Source: Candidatus Levybacteria bacterium RIFCSPLOWO2_12_FULL_37_14 (GTDB taxonomy: Bacteria; Patescibacteriota; Microgenomatia; Levybacterales; UBA12049). From it: DNA of 5,426 bases. Each line of letters starts with the position of its first letter. Within the stretch, counting starts at the first letter, position 1. The stretch lies in the NCBI GenBank assembly GCA_001782645.1, contig MFPH01000044.1, forward strand, positions 1 to 5,426, written 5' to 3'. Under the pieces are notes generated by a model. That model saw nothing but the letters and a program-made list of their open reading frames with translations, was not told where the DNA came from and made no database searches. Positions 1-4,313 of this stretch are shown here, in pieces. The position numbers and the translations under genes are program-made.

Positions 1-154
1 TGACTGCTGGACCGGGCGGCGGATTATGGCATCTTCCTTTAACTCCCTTTTTTTCCTCTGATGAAAGTAAAGTTTTTAAGACATCCCTTGCTTTCCGTGC
101 TAATTCTTTCTGCAATAATTTATCAGAATCACGAAAAGATGAATCTTTTTCCAT
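1..154 (-). CDS. Unrecognised protein, 5' part only (runs off the left edge)
   Basis: About 51 codons are visible, beginning MEKDSSFRDSDKLLQ and continuing as a charged, probably helical stretch (roughly residues 10-40) into CHNPPPGPAV near the edge; there is no stop in the window. I do not recognise the family. The gene follows ybaB by 59 nt on the same strand, so it may belong to the same transcript. No clear Shine-Dalgarno sequence precedes the chosen ATG (152-154). An in-frame ATG at 179-181 would add nine residues (MLNYVKLDF), but the DNA encoding them is mostly a perfect hairpin (163-179). That favours the shorter start, though not decisively. The reading frame and codon use look like real coding sequence. 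The rest of the protein lies outside the window, so no function is assigned. Confidence 0.6.
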   Translation of the reverse strand, partial: MEKDSSFRDSDKLLQKELARKARDVLKTLLSSEEKKGVKGRCHNPPPGPAV

Positions 155-162
155 GAAGTCGA

Positions 163-179
163 GCTTAACATAGTTAAGC
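163..179. repeat. Perfect 7-bp inverted repeat between ybaB and the next gene
   Basis: GCTTAAC (163-169) and GTTAAGC (173-179) are exact reverse complements around a 3-nt ATA loop. No T-run follows on either strand, so it is not an intrinsic terminator. It lies just upstream of the ATG at 152-154 on the minus strand and could be an operator-like palindrome or an intercistronic mRNA hairpin. Confidence 0.6.
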
Positions 180-213
180 ATAGCAGTCAATTTTTTCGAT
201 GAATTTTATGAGC

Positions 214-495
214 TCACATTCCGCCCAAGAGACCGCCCAAACCTCCGCCCATTTGGGAGAGTTTTTTGGCTGCAACTTCTTGAGATTTTTTGATTGCTTC
301 GTTAACTGCGTCTTTTATATCATTGTCCGATTGTCCGTTGGATAAAAGCTCTTTAATTTTCTGGTCTCCTGAAATAACAATGTGCACGTTATTTTTATCA
401 ACAATTACCTCTTCTCCCTGAAGCTGCTTTTGAATCTCCATAGCCTGCTTCCTCATTTCATTTAATTGTCCTACTTTTTGAAATGGATTAAACAT
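214..495 (-). CDS. ybaB: YbaB/EbfC family nucleoid-associated protein
   Basis: This 93-residue protein has the usual plan of the YbaB/EbfC family: an N-terminal MFNPFQKVGQLNEMRKQAMEI helix, a central beta segment (EEVIVDKNNVHIVISGDQKI, about residues 28-47), a second helix (about 58-80) and a glycine/methionine-rich tail (MGGGLGGLLGGM). Family members are small dimeric DNA-binding proteins that coat the nucleoid, and their gene commonly lies next to dnaX and recR. That is the case here for dnaX, whose stop is 9 nt upstream. No recR is seen in the short sequence downstream. The start is well supported: GGGAGGTGA (505-513, minus strand) is a strong Shine-Dalgarno sequence 9 nt before the ATG, and it contains the dnaX stop codon, so translation of the two genes is probably coupled. 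Confidence 0.93.
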   Translation of the reverse strand: MFNPFQKVGQLNEMRKQAMEIQKQLQGEEVIVDKNNVHIVISGDQKIKELLSNGQSDNDIKDAVNEAIKKSQEVAAKKLSQMGGGLGGLLGGM

Positions 496-504
496 AAATC
501 AAGC

Positions 505-513
505 TCACCTCCC
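505..513 (-). promoter_or_regulatory. Strong ribosome binding site of ybaB overlapping the dnaX stop
   Basis: GGGAGGTGA on the minus strand closely matches the anti-Shine-Dalgarno complement. Its last three bases are the dnaX TGA stop, and nine bases follow before the ybaB ATG. It abuts the GC-rich palindromic repeat at 516-543, so folding of that repeat could affect access to the site. Confidence 0.8.
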
Positions 514-2007
514 ATCGCCCGCCAAAGCTTTAGCGAAGGCGGGTTTCAACATAACTTCTATATTAACATTTTTTCTCGTAACTTCCCTCAAGGCATTCTC
601 CAATATCTCCCTAGTTTTAATTTCGCTTAATTTATCTTTGTGAAATTTAAAATTCGTTTCCAGCAATAATGTTTTGCTGTCATAGTTTTTTATTCTGCAT
701 CCGCGCAATACCCCGGCCACAGAATGATTGTGTGTTTTTACTTTATCTATTAAAGCATTCCACAAAGCATCATTTTCGCTATAGCTTGTAATGCCCTGTT
801 GGGTAGTAGTGATGATTGGCGGTTTTTTTATCCCTATATCTTTTTTAATAACTGTTGCCTGCTCGTTGATTAACGCTGATTTAGGCACTGATTCGCGCTG
901 AACACTAAATCCGTGTTTATCCGCATTTATATCCGTGTCAATCCTCGGTTGCAAACTCCATTCCACAATTACCAATTCCAAAGGAATTTGAGGAAGAACA
1001 GCGTATTTTAATTCGCTTTTGGCTGTCGACAGCAATTCAATTAGTTTTTTTATTTCGGAAATTTCTAATTTTGAATTATCAATTGCAAGAGCTGAATTCC
1101 CAGGAACAAACTCTACGCCTATTTTAAAAAGCAAACTATTATGCAAAGCTTCAATTAATCCCTGCATAAAATGCCCCACCTCAACCCCTTCGCTCGCAAG
1201 TTTCGCAACTACTTTTAATCCGCTCTTTGCATCTTTTTCTTCCAAAGATCTTATCATTTGAGCTATTTTATATTGGATGCCGGCAATTGAATAATTTTTC
1301 TGCACTAATTCTTTTGTAATTTTTTTATCCTTGGTAATCAGAGCCATTTCTTCCAAAATTTTAACTCCATCCCTAAAGCTTCCATCCGAAAGATTGGCAA
1401 TCAAACGCAAGGCATCTTTCTCTCCTGCCAATTTTTCTTTTTTGATTATCCTTTCAAAAGAACGAACTAATTCATCTTCTGTTGCTTTTTTAAATTGCAA
1501 ATGAAGACAGCGGGACAAAATTGTACCGGGAACTTTGTGGGGCTCGGTTGTGCAAAGAATAAAAACAACATGACTTGGCGGTTCTTCCAAAGTTTTGAGA
1601 AGCGCATTAAAAGCCTCCGTGGTTAACATGTGGACCTCATCAATGATGTAAATTTTTTTGCGGGCACTCATTGGAGATAATTTTATTTTTTCTCTAAGAT
1701 CGCGGATTTCATCTATCCCTCGGTTGGAAGCGCCATCAATTTCTAAAATATCTAAATTAGTTCCGTTTGCAATAGAAACACATTGACCACACTTATTGCA
1801 CGGTTCAATGCCTTTGGTTTTTTTCTCGCAATTTAAAACTTTTGCTACAATTCGGGCAGCTGATGTTTTTCCCAAACCTTTGGGACCCGTAAAAAGAAAA
1901 GCATGGAAAACTTCGGGGCTTTTTAGGGCATTATAAAGTTTTTCCCTAATCTCTTTACTGTCTAATTCCCCTATTGTTTGAGGGCGGTATTTTCGATAAA
2001 AAACCAT
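505..2007 (-). CDS. dnaX: DNA polymerase III clamp-loader subunit gamma/tau
   Basis: This 500-residue AAA+ ATPase drives loading of the beta sliding clamp for the replicative polymerase. It starts with the family signature MVFYRKYRPQ. Visible motifs are Walker A GPKGLGKT (41-48), a zinc module with C60, C70, C73 and C76, Walker B IIDEVH (121-126), sensor 1 CTTEPHKV (152-159), the SRC arginine-finger motif (165-167) and sensor 2 GSFRD (209-213). A lid and collar-type helical domain follow to about residue 350, then a variable linker (about 355-410) and a C-terminal domain (about 411-487) containing NFKFHKDKL. GGAG (2019-2022) lies 11 nt before the ATG. The last 12 residues, PAFAKALAGDGR, are encoded mostly by a palindromic repeat. 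A slippery A AAA AAA heptamer (823-829) in the linker could yield a shorter, gamma-like form. Confidence 0.97.
   Translation of the reverse strand: MVFYRKYRPQTIGELDSKEIREKLYNALKSPEVFHAFLFTGPKGLGKTSAARIVAKVLNCEKKTKGIEPCNKCGQCVSIANGTNLDILEIDGASNRGIDEIRDLREKIKLSPMSARKKIYIIDEVHMLTTEAFNALLKTLEEPPSHVVFILCTTEPHKVPGTILSRCLHLQFKKATEDELVRSFERIIKKEKLAGEKDALRLIANLSDGSFRDGVKILEEMALITKDKKITKELVQKNYSIAGIQYKIAQMIRSLEEKDAKSGLKVVAKLASEGVEVGHFMQGLIEALHNSLLFKIGVEFVPGNSALAIDNSKLEISEIKKLIELLSTAKSELKYAVLPQIPLELVIVEWSLQPRIDTDINADKHGFSVQRESVPKSALINEQATVIKKDIGIKKPPIITTTQQGITSYSENDALWNALIDKVKTHNHSVAGVLRGCRIKNYDSKTLLLETNFKFHKDKLSEIKTREILENALREVTRKNVNIEVMLKPAFAKALAGDGR
516..543. repeat. GC-rich palindromic repeat, copy in the dnaX 3' end
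   Basis: CCCGCC (518-523) and GGCGGG (538-543) pair around a core AAAGCTTTAGCGAA. The element encodes the last dnaX residues (PAFAKALAGD) on the minus strand. Its core shares 14 identical bases, AAGCTTTAGCGAAG, with the copy in the HIT gene at 3091-3116. It is much more GC-rich than its surroundings. Confidence 0.85.
779..829 (-). other. Candidate programmed -1 frameshift site in dnaX
   Basis: On the minus strand the codons ATA AAA AAA CCG (I393 K394 K395 P396) form an A AAA AAA heptamer (829-823) in the X XXY YYZ phase. After a -1 slip, 14 codons follow and then TAG at 779-781, giving a product of about 409 residues that keeps the ATPase domains and loses the C-terminal domain. E. coli makes its gamma subunit by a -1 shift in dnaX, and Thermus by transcriptional slippage on an A-run. 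Only weak downstream pairing is visible here, and an AGGG lies too close upstream to act as the E. coli-type stimulator. Confidence 0.4.
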
Positions 2008-2020
2008 AATTCGCTATGCT

Positions 2021-2147
2021 CCAATTTCAAAATTCAAAATCACAAATCCCAAATAAATTACAATTTCCTAAATTCAAAATATTTTTTCCATTTTGAACAT
2101 TTAAATTTTGGTATTATTTGGAATTTGAAATTTTGTGCTTGGAATTT
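2021..2147. repeat. Long imperfect A+T-rich inverted repeat filling the ybeY-dnaX gap
   Basis: Nearly the whole intergenic stretch is built from degenerate words of the type AAATTCCAAA or TTTGAATTT. The left arm (about 2021-2080) and right arm (about 2090-2147) are approximate reverse complements. The best-paired core is TTCAAAAT (2073-2080) with ATTTTGAA (2090-2097) around a 9-nt loop; farther out, CAAATCCCAAATAA (from 2043) resembles the reverse complement of the sequence near 2114-2127. One edge touches the ybeY stop and the other contains the dnaX Shine-Dalgarno GGAG. No T-run placed as in a terminator follows on the minus strand. Confidence 0.65.
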
Positions 2148-2534
2148 TTATTCATGGTTTATCCCCAACAGGTGGAGCATTCCGTGCTCGATAAGTGTAT
2201 CGATTTTATCATCTACAAGCACTTCTTCAACCGATGCTTCTCTTATAATCTGAGGGTAGGATATAACTATATCTCCAAGCTTCAATACTTCACTGCCTAA
2301 ATGCGTTGATTCGCCTTCAGACAAAGAAAAAGATAAAATATTTCTGGTTTTATCCTCACCCTTGTATTTTTTGCTTAAAGCACGCATCTTCCTATCTCCG
2401 ACAATTGCAACAGAAACTTCAGCCGGCCCTTTGATTTCATGTTCCGCTAACACTTTGGAAATGGCTTTTTTGATGCGTTTTCGATTAACCCTATATCTGC
2501 TTTCGACAAAAATGGGGATCTGTATTTCTTCCAT
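2148..2534 (-). CDS. ybeY: Endoribonuclease YbeY (16S rRNA maturation factor), short C-terminus
   Basis: This 128-residue protein carries the YbeY metal-binding signature HGMLHLLGINH, with H117, H121 and H127 as the expected zinc ligands. It also has DKTRNILSFS (61-70) and LGDIVIS (86-92), which match conserved stretches of the family. YbeY is a single-strand endoribonuclease involved in processing the 16S rRNA 3' end and in ribosome quality control. The ATG at 2532-2534 begins 2 nt after the rpsU stop, which suggests translational coupling; no good Shine-Dalgarno is present. A GTG at 2544-2546 would add four residues but overlaps rpsU. The protein stops one residue after H127, so the helical tail that follows the third histidine in most family members is missing. 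E. coli YbeY has 155 residues. The stop borders an A+T-rich repeat. Confidence 0.93.
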   Translation of the reverse strand: MEEIQIPIFVESRYRVNRKRIKKAISKVLAEHEIKGPAEVSVAIVGDRKMRALSKKYKGEDKTRNILSFSLSEGESTHLGSEVLKLGDIVISYPQIIREASVEEVLVDDKIDTLIEHGMLHLLGINHE

Positions 2535-2536
2535 AT

Positions 2537-2719
2537 TTAAGCCCACATCTTCTTTGCACGTCTAGCGTCTTCTTTTTTCTGCTTTCGGGCAAGTGACGGC
2601 TTCAAATAAAAAGCGCGTCTTTTTGCCTCAGGAATAATTCCCTCATTTAAGACTTTTCTTTGAAATTTTCGGATTAGCGTATCATCGCTATCCCCCGGCA
2701 TTCTTCTGACTGTTACCAT
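2537..2719 (-). CDS. rpsU: Small ribosomal subunit protein bS21
   Basis: This 60-residue, strongly basic protein has the bS21 pattern: MVTVRRMPGDSDDTLIRKFQ, then KVLNEGIIPEAKRRAFYLKP and a lysine/arginine-rich end. bS21 binds the platform of the 30S subunit near the 16S rRNA 3' end and helps with mRNA engagement. The frame is open further upstream to 2836, but the start chosen (ATG 2717-2719) matches the family N-terminus and has AAAGGGGGTG (2728-2737) as a Shine-Dalgarno sequence about 10 nt before it. The upstream extension would read through leader hairpins. A candidate promoter (2882-2910) and a folded leader of about 155 nt precede it. ybeY follows 2 nt after the stop, so two functions of the 16S rRNA 3' region are expressed together. 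Confidence 0.96.
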   Translation of the reverse strand: MVTVRRMPGDSDDTLIRKFQRKVLNEGIIPEAKRRAFYLKPSLARKQKKEDARRAKKMWA

Positions 2720-2727
2720 AAATAAAA

Positions 2728-2737
2728 CACCCCCTTT
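2728..2737 (-). promoter_or_regulatory. Ribosome binding site that decides the rpsU start
   Basis: AAAGGGGGTG on the minus strand ends about 8-10 nt before the ATG at 2717-2719. It supports the 60-residue bS21 over the longer 99-residue reading. A stable 17-bp hairpin begins only a few bases upstream (2741-2779). Confidence 0.75.
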
Positions 2738-2740
2738 GTT

Positions 2741-2779
2741 AGAAACTGTTTCCAAATTTAATTTGGAATTACAGTTTCT
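2741..2779 (-). repeat. Long hairpin directly upstream of the rpsU Shine-Dalgarno
   Basis: AGAAACTGT and TTCCAAAT (2741-2757) pair with ATTTGGAA and ACAGTTTCT (2761-2779), giving 17 base pairs with only a 2-nt bulge and a 3-nt loop. The inner words TTCCAAAT and ATTTGGAA resemble those in the A+T-rich repeat at 2021-2147. On the minus strand it ends three bases before the Shine-Dalgarno; no long T-run follows, so it looks like a leader element rather than a terminator. Confidence 0.75.
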
Positions 2780-2782
2780 TAC

Positions 2783-2869
2783 ATCCGCCCATATTCGCTC
2801 TTTGTCTGCCCGCCTTTGGCGGGAGCCGCAGTTCAAATGAACTAAGGCGAAAAGTAAGAATAGGCGGAT
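2783..2869 (-). promoter_or_regulatory. Candidate multibranched RNA leader of rpsU
   Basis: An outer stem is possible between ATCCGCC plus TATTC (2783-2796) and GAATA plus GGCGGAT (2858-2869). It encloses two perfect inner hairpins: CCCGCC TTT GGCGGG (2809-2823) and AGTTCA AA TGAACT (2830-2843). With the separate hairpin at 2741-2779 the bS21 leader would be mostly folded. Autoregulatory leaders are common for ribosomal protein genes, but I know of no named RNA family that fits this one. The 2809-2823 hairpin may instead be a relic of the GC-rich repeat family. Confidence 0.45.
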
Positions 2870-2881
2870 AAACTAACTTAC

Positions 2882-2910
2882 ATTTTACCCCAAACCCAAA
2901 ATAGAGTAAA
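2882..2910 (-). promoter_or_regulatory. Candidate sigma70-type promoter for rpsU-ybeY
   Basis: On the minus strand TTTACT (2905-2910, four of six to TTGACA) and TAAAAT (2882-2887, five of six to TATAAT) are separated by 17 nt. Transcription would start near 2875 and give a leader of about 155 nt. A TTGACT also lies at 2913-2918, but its spacing to TAAAAT is 25 nt. Confidence 0.5.
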
Positions 2911-2921
2911 TAGTCAACTTT

Positions 2922-3278
2922 CTACATATTCACAGCCTTACCCAGGGGTCCTAGGAGATGAAAATGGAGATGATCTATGATTTGAGCCCCTCCGCCATTT
3001 ACCACCACCCTATATCCTTTATCTTCAAGTTTCTGTTTTTTAACCATTTCTGCAACTACCCTCATCAGTTTGGTCATTAACTCTTCCTTGCCCCTCGAAG
3101 CTTTAGCGAAGTGGGGATCATTCATCATTAGTAAATCCTTGATATGTTTTTTAGGAATAATCAGTAAATGTATTGGCTTAAGTGGATGGATATCCGGAAA
3201 AACCATAACTTCCTCATCTTCGTAGGTAAATTCTTTTGGGATAATCCTGTCTCTAATTTTACAAAATATGCAGTCCAT
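2922..3278 (-). CDS. HIT-family (HINT-like) nucleotide phosphoramidase/hydrolase
   Basis: This 118-residue protein begins MDCIFCKIRDRIIPKE, with the C-x-x-C pair (C3, C6) typical of zinc-containing bacterial HINT proteins, followed by PKKHI (42-46) and ending in the histidine triad HLHFH (H103, H105, H107) plus LLGPLG. Such enzymes cleave nucleoside phosphoramidates, dinucleotides or similar nucleotide conjugates; the substrate here cannot be told. Residues 55-63 (PHFAKASRG) are encoded by a palindromic repeat inserted in frame in the variable loop before the central helix, away from the active site. The start is the only one fitting the family; no Shine-Dalgarno is visible. The gene follows the DHH/MYG1-like gene by 43 nt, and a dispersed-repeat hairpin (3293-3313) lies in the gap. 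Confidence 0.93.
   Translation of the reverse strand: MDCIFCKIRDRIIPKEFTYEDEEVMVFPDIHPLKPIHLLIIPKKHIKDLLMMNDPHFAKASRGKEELMTKLMRVVAEMVKKQKLEDKGYRVVVNGGGAQIIDHLHFHLLGPLGKAVNM
3091..3116. repeat. GC-rich palindromic repeat, copy inside the HIT gene
   Basis: CCCCTC (3091-3096) and GTGGGG (3111-3116) pair with one mismatch around the AAGCTTTAGCGAAG-containing core, which is identical over 14 bases to the dnaX copy at 516-543. It encodes PHFAKASRG in the same reading phase as the dnaX copy (PAFAKALAG). Confidence 0.85.
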
Positions 3279-3292
3279 ACTTATTCATTGTC

Positions 3293-3313
3293 ATGCTGAA
3301 TTTATTTCAGCAT
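3293..3313. repeat. REP-like hairpin between the phosphoesterase and HIT genes
   Basis: ATGCTGAA (3293-3300) and TTCAGCAT (3306-3313) are exact reverse complements around a TTTAT loop. The sequence resembles the TCATGCTGAA...TTCAGCATC dispersed repeat familiar from several bacterial groups. No T-run follows on the minus strand, so termination there is unlikely. Confidence 0.7.
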
Positions 3314-3321
3314 CTCCCTAA

Positions 3322-4230
3322 TTAAACTTTCTCTAATACTTTAATAATTTCTCCTAAAGTTAGCTTTGAAGGTCTCATTTTCGGATTTTTTACCGATCCG
3401 TTAAGAAGCATTTTTTTGGAAATATGCAGGAACCATGTTGCGTCAGGATCTAATTTCTTCAATTTTTCATAAGCAGAAGTTAAATCTATATTTATCTTGT
3501 CAGTCGCAGGCACAGCTTTTATCCTGACATACCCCTTTCTCGGATCTTTTCGGAGAACAATTACATATCCTATTTTCTGGGCCAGCTTGATAACCGAATC
3601 ATTTAAGGTCTCAAAGCCAATTCCTTTTCCGAAGCGAGTAATAAATTTTTGACCGTTTTGGGCAATCTCTTTTTCCGCCCAGATTCTGTTTTCAAATTCA
3701 TGCAAAACCGCATCCAAGGACTTACTAATAAATTCAACATAATAATCATCCTGATTGGGAAACTGGAACTTAAGCCCATCCAAAATGCTTGTTAAATCAA
3801 ATTCATGATAGTCTGCTGTTGCATCAATCCTGCAAACTTCCTTAAAGTGATCAATGTCCACAACCACCTTAATCATCCTAGAAATCGCCTCTATTTTGTC
3901 TTTTGTTTTCTCCGAACTCTTAATTCTTAATTCTTCATTCTTAATTCTTACATAATTCCAGGCTAAGCTTGCGCCGCACACTTTATCCGAAGCAGTTTGA
4001 TGATGATCCAACGGACCTAAACCCGTATCCACATGAATTGCCTCGTCATCTTCAATTCGCTCTATTGGAGATATTTCGCTTTTATCTTGCCATTTTCCGC
4101 TATCAATCCTCTCTCCTGCGGGAACAAATTTAACAGTTGCGGTTTCCCATCCCGGCAAAAACTTTTTAATCAGCCAAACTGAGGCAATCGCATCCATATC
4201 CGGCGAACTGTGTGTAACAACAATTTTCAT
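3322..4230 (-). CDS. DHH-superfamily / MYG1-like phosphoesterase
   Basis: This 302-residue protein shows a DHH-like metal-site arrangement: THSSPDMDA (6-14, H7, D11, D13), HVDTG (66-70, D68), LDHHQ (74-78, D75, H76, H77) and VDIDH (124-128, D125, D127). The DHHQ motif and the C-terminal region (about 232-300, with GYVRIKAVP and WFLH) recall MYG1/UPF0160 proteins, whose eukaryotic member is an RNA exonuclease. A metal-dependent phosphodiesterase acting on nucleotides or RNA ends is the likely role; the substrate is unknown. Residues 95-104 (RIKNEELRIK) come from a 7-bp tandem repeat between the DHH motif and motif IV, so this loop is probably not structural. It is the first gene of the minus-strand group, with a candidate promoter at 4284-4313. 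No strong Shine-Dalgarno is seen. Confidence 0.75.
   Translation of the reverse strand: MKIVVTHSSPDMDAIASVWLIKKFLPGWETATVKFVPAGERIDSGKWQDKSEISPIERIEDDEAIHVDTGLGPLDHHQTASDKVCGASLAWNYVRIKNEELRIKSSEKTKDKIEAISRMIKVVVDIDHFKEVCRIDATADYHEFDLTSILDGLKFQFPNQDDYYVEFISKSLDAVLHEFENRIWAEKEIAQNGQKFITRFGKGIGFETLNDSVIKLAQKIGYVIVLRKDPRKGYVRIKAVPATDKINIDLTSAYEKLKKLDPDATWFLHISKKMLLNGSVKNPKMRPSKLTLGEIIKVLEKV
3919..3953. repeat. 7-bp tandem repeat inside the phosphoesterase gene
   Basis: Units of CTTAATT start at 3919, 3926 and 3940; the unit at 3933 reads CTTCATT and a degenerate fifth unit CTTACAT follows at 3947. On the minus strand it encodes RIKNEELRIK. Because the unit is 7 bp, an undisturbed array would bring a TAA into every frame; the single base change in the third unit turns that TAA into GAA (E99). 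Confidence 0.85.
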
Positions 4231-4246
4231 ATTTCGATAAACTCAA

Positions 4247-4277
4247 TATGATCCTGAGCAAAAGCCGAGGGATCATA
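4247..4277. repeat. REP-like hairpin in the phosphoesterase leader
   Basis: TATGATCC (4247-4254) and GGATCATA (4270-4277) pair over 8 bp around TGAGCAAAAGCCGAG. It resembles the GATCCTGAGC...GGATC dispersed palindromes of many bacterial genomes. It would fall at the 5' end of the minus-strand mRNA, between the predicted start near 4277 and the ATG at 4230. Confidence 0.65.
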
Positions 4278-4283
4278 CGATTA

Positions 4284-4313
4284 AGTATAACTTATCCCGA
4301 GTGTCTGTTGCAA
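4284..4313 (-). promoter_or_regulatory. Candidate promoter for the phosphoesterase gene group
   Basis: On the minus strand TTGCAA (4308-4313, four of six) and TATACT (4284-4289, five of six to TATAAT) are 18 nt apart. The start would lie near 4277, leaving a leader of about 47 nt. The -35 box is palindromic and shared with the divergent promoter at 4308-4336. Confidence 0.5.

Noticed and set aside
214..507. UGA recoded as glycine, as in some CPR lineages
   Set aside because: TGA ends dnaX and ybaB at the expected family lengths and does not occur inside any gene here.
1019..1261. Plus-strand open frame inside dnaX
   Set aside because: It is antisense to a strongly conserved gene and has no recognisable features or ribosome binding site.
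1978..2300. Two plus-strand open frames across the ybeY-dnaX gap
   Set aside because: Their residues come from the A+T-rich repeat and the antisense of ybeY; composition is not protein-like.
2535..2546. GTG start of ybeY overlapping rpsU
   Set aside because: It adds four residues (MGLN) inside rpsU without a ribosome binding site; the ATG at 2532-2534 fits the family N-terminus.
2362..2565. Plus-strand open frame over ybeY and the rpsU end
   Set aside because: Antisense shadow of two certain genes.
2741..2779. Intrinsic terminator after the HIT gene
   Set aside because: The stem is A+T-rich and is followed by AACAAAGGGGG on the minus strand instead of a T-run, and it lies next to the rpsU ribosome binding site.
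2720..2836. In-frame upstream extension of bS21 to 99 residues
   Set aside because: The added 39 residues come from the folded leader, bear no resemblance to bS21, and a good Shine-Dalgarno precedes the inner ATG at 2717-2719.
3919..3953. CRISPR-like array
   Set aside because: Units are 7 bp and directly adjacent, with no spacers and no cas genes nearby.
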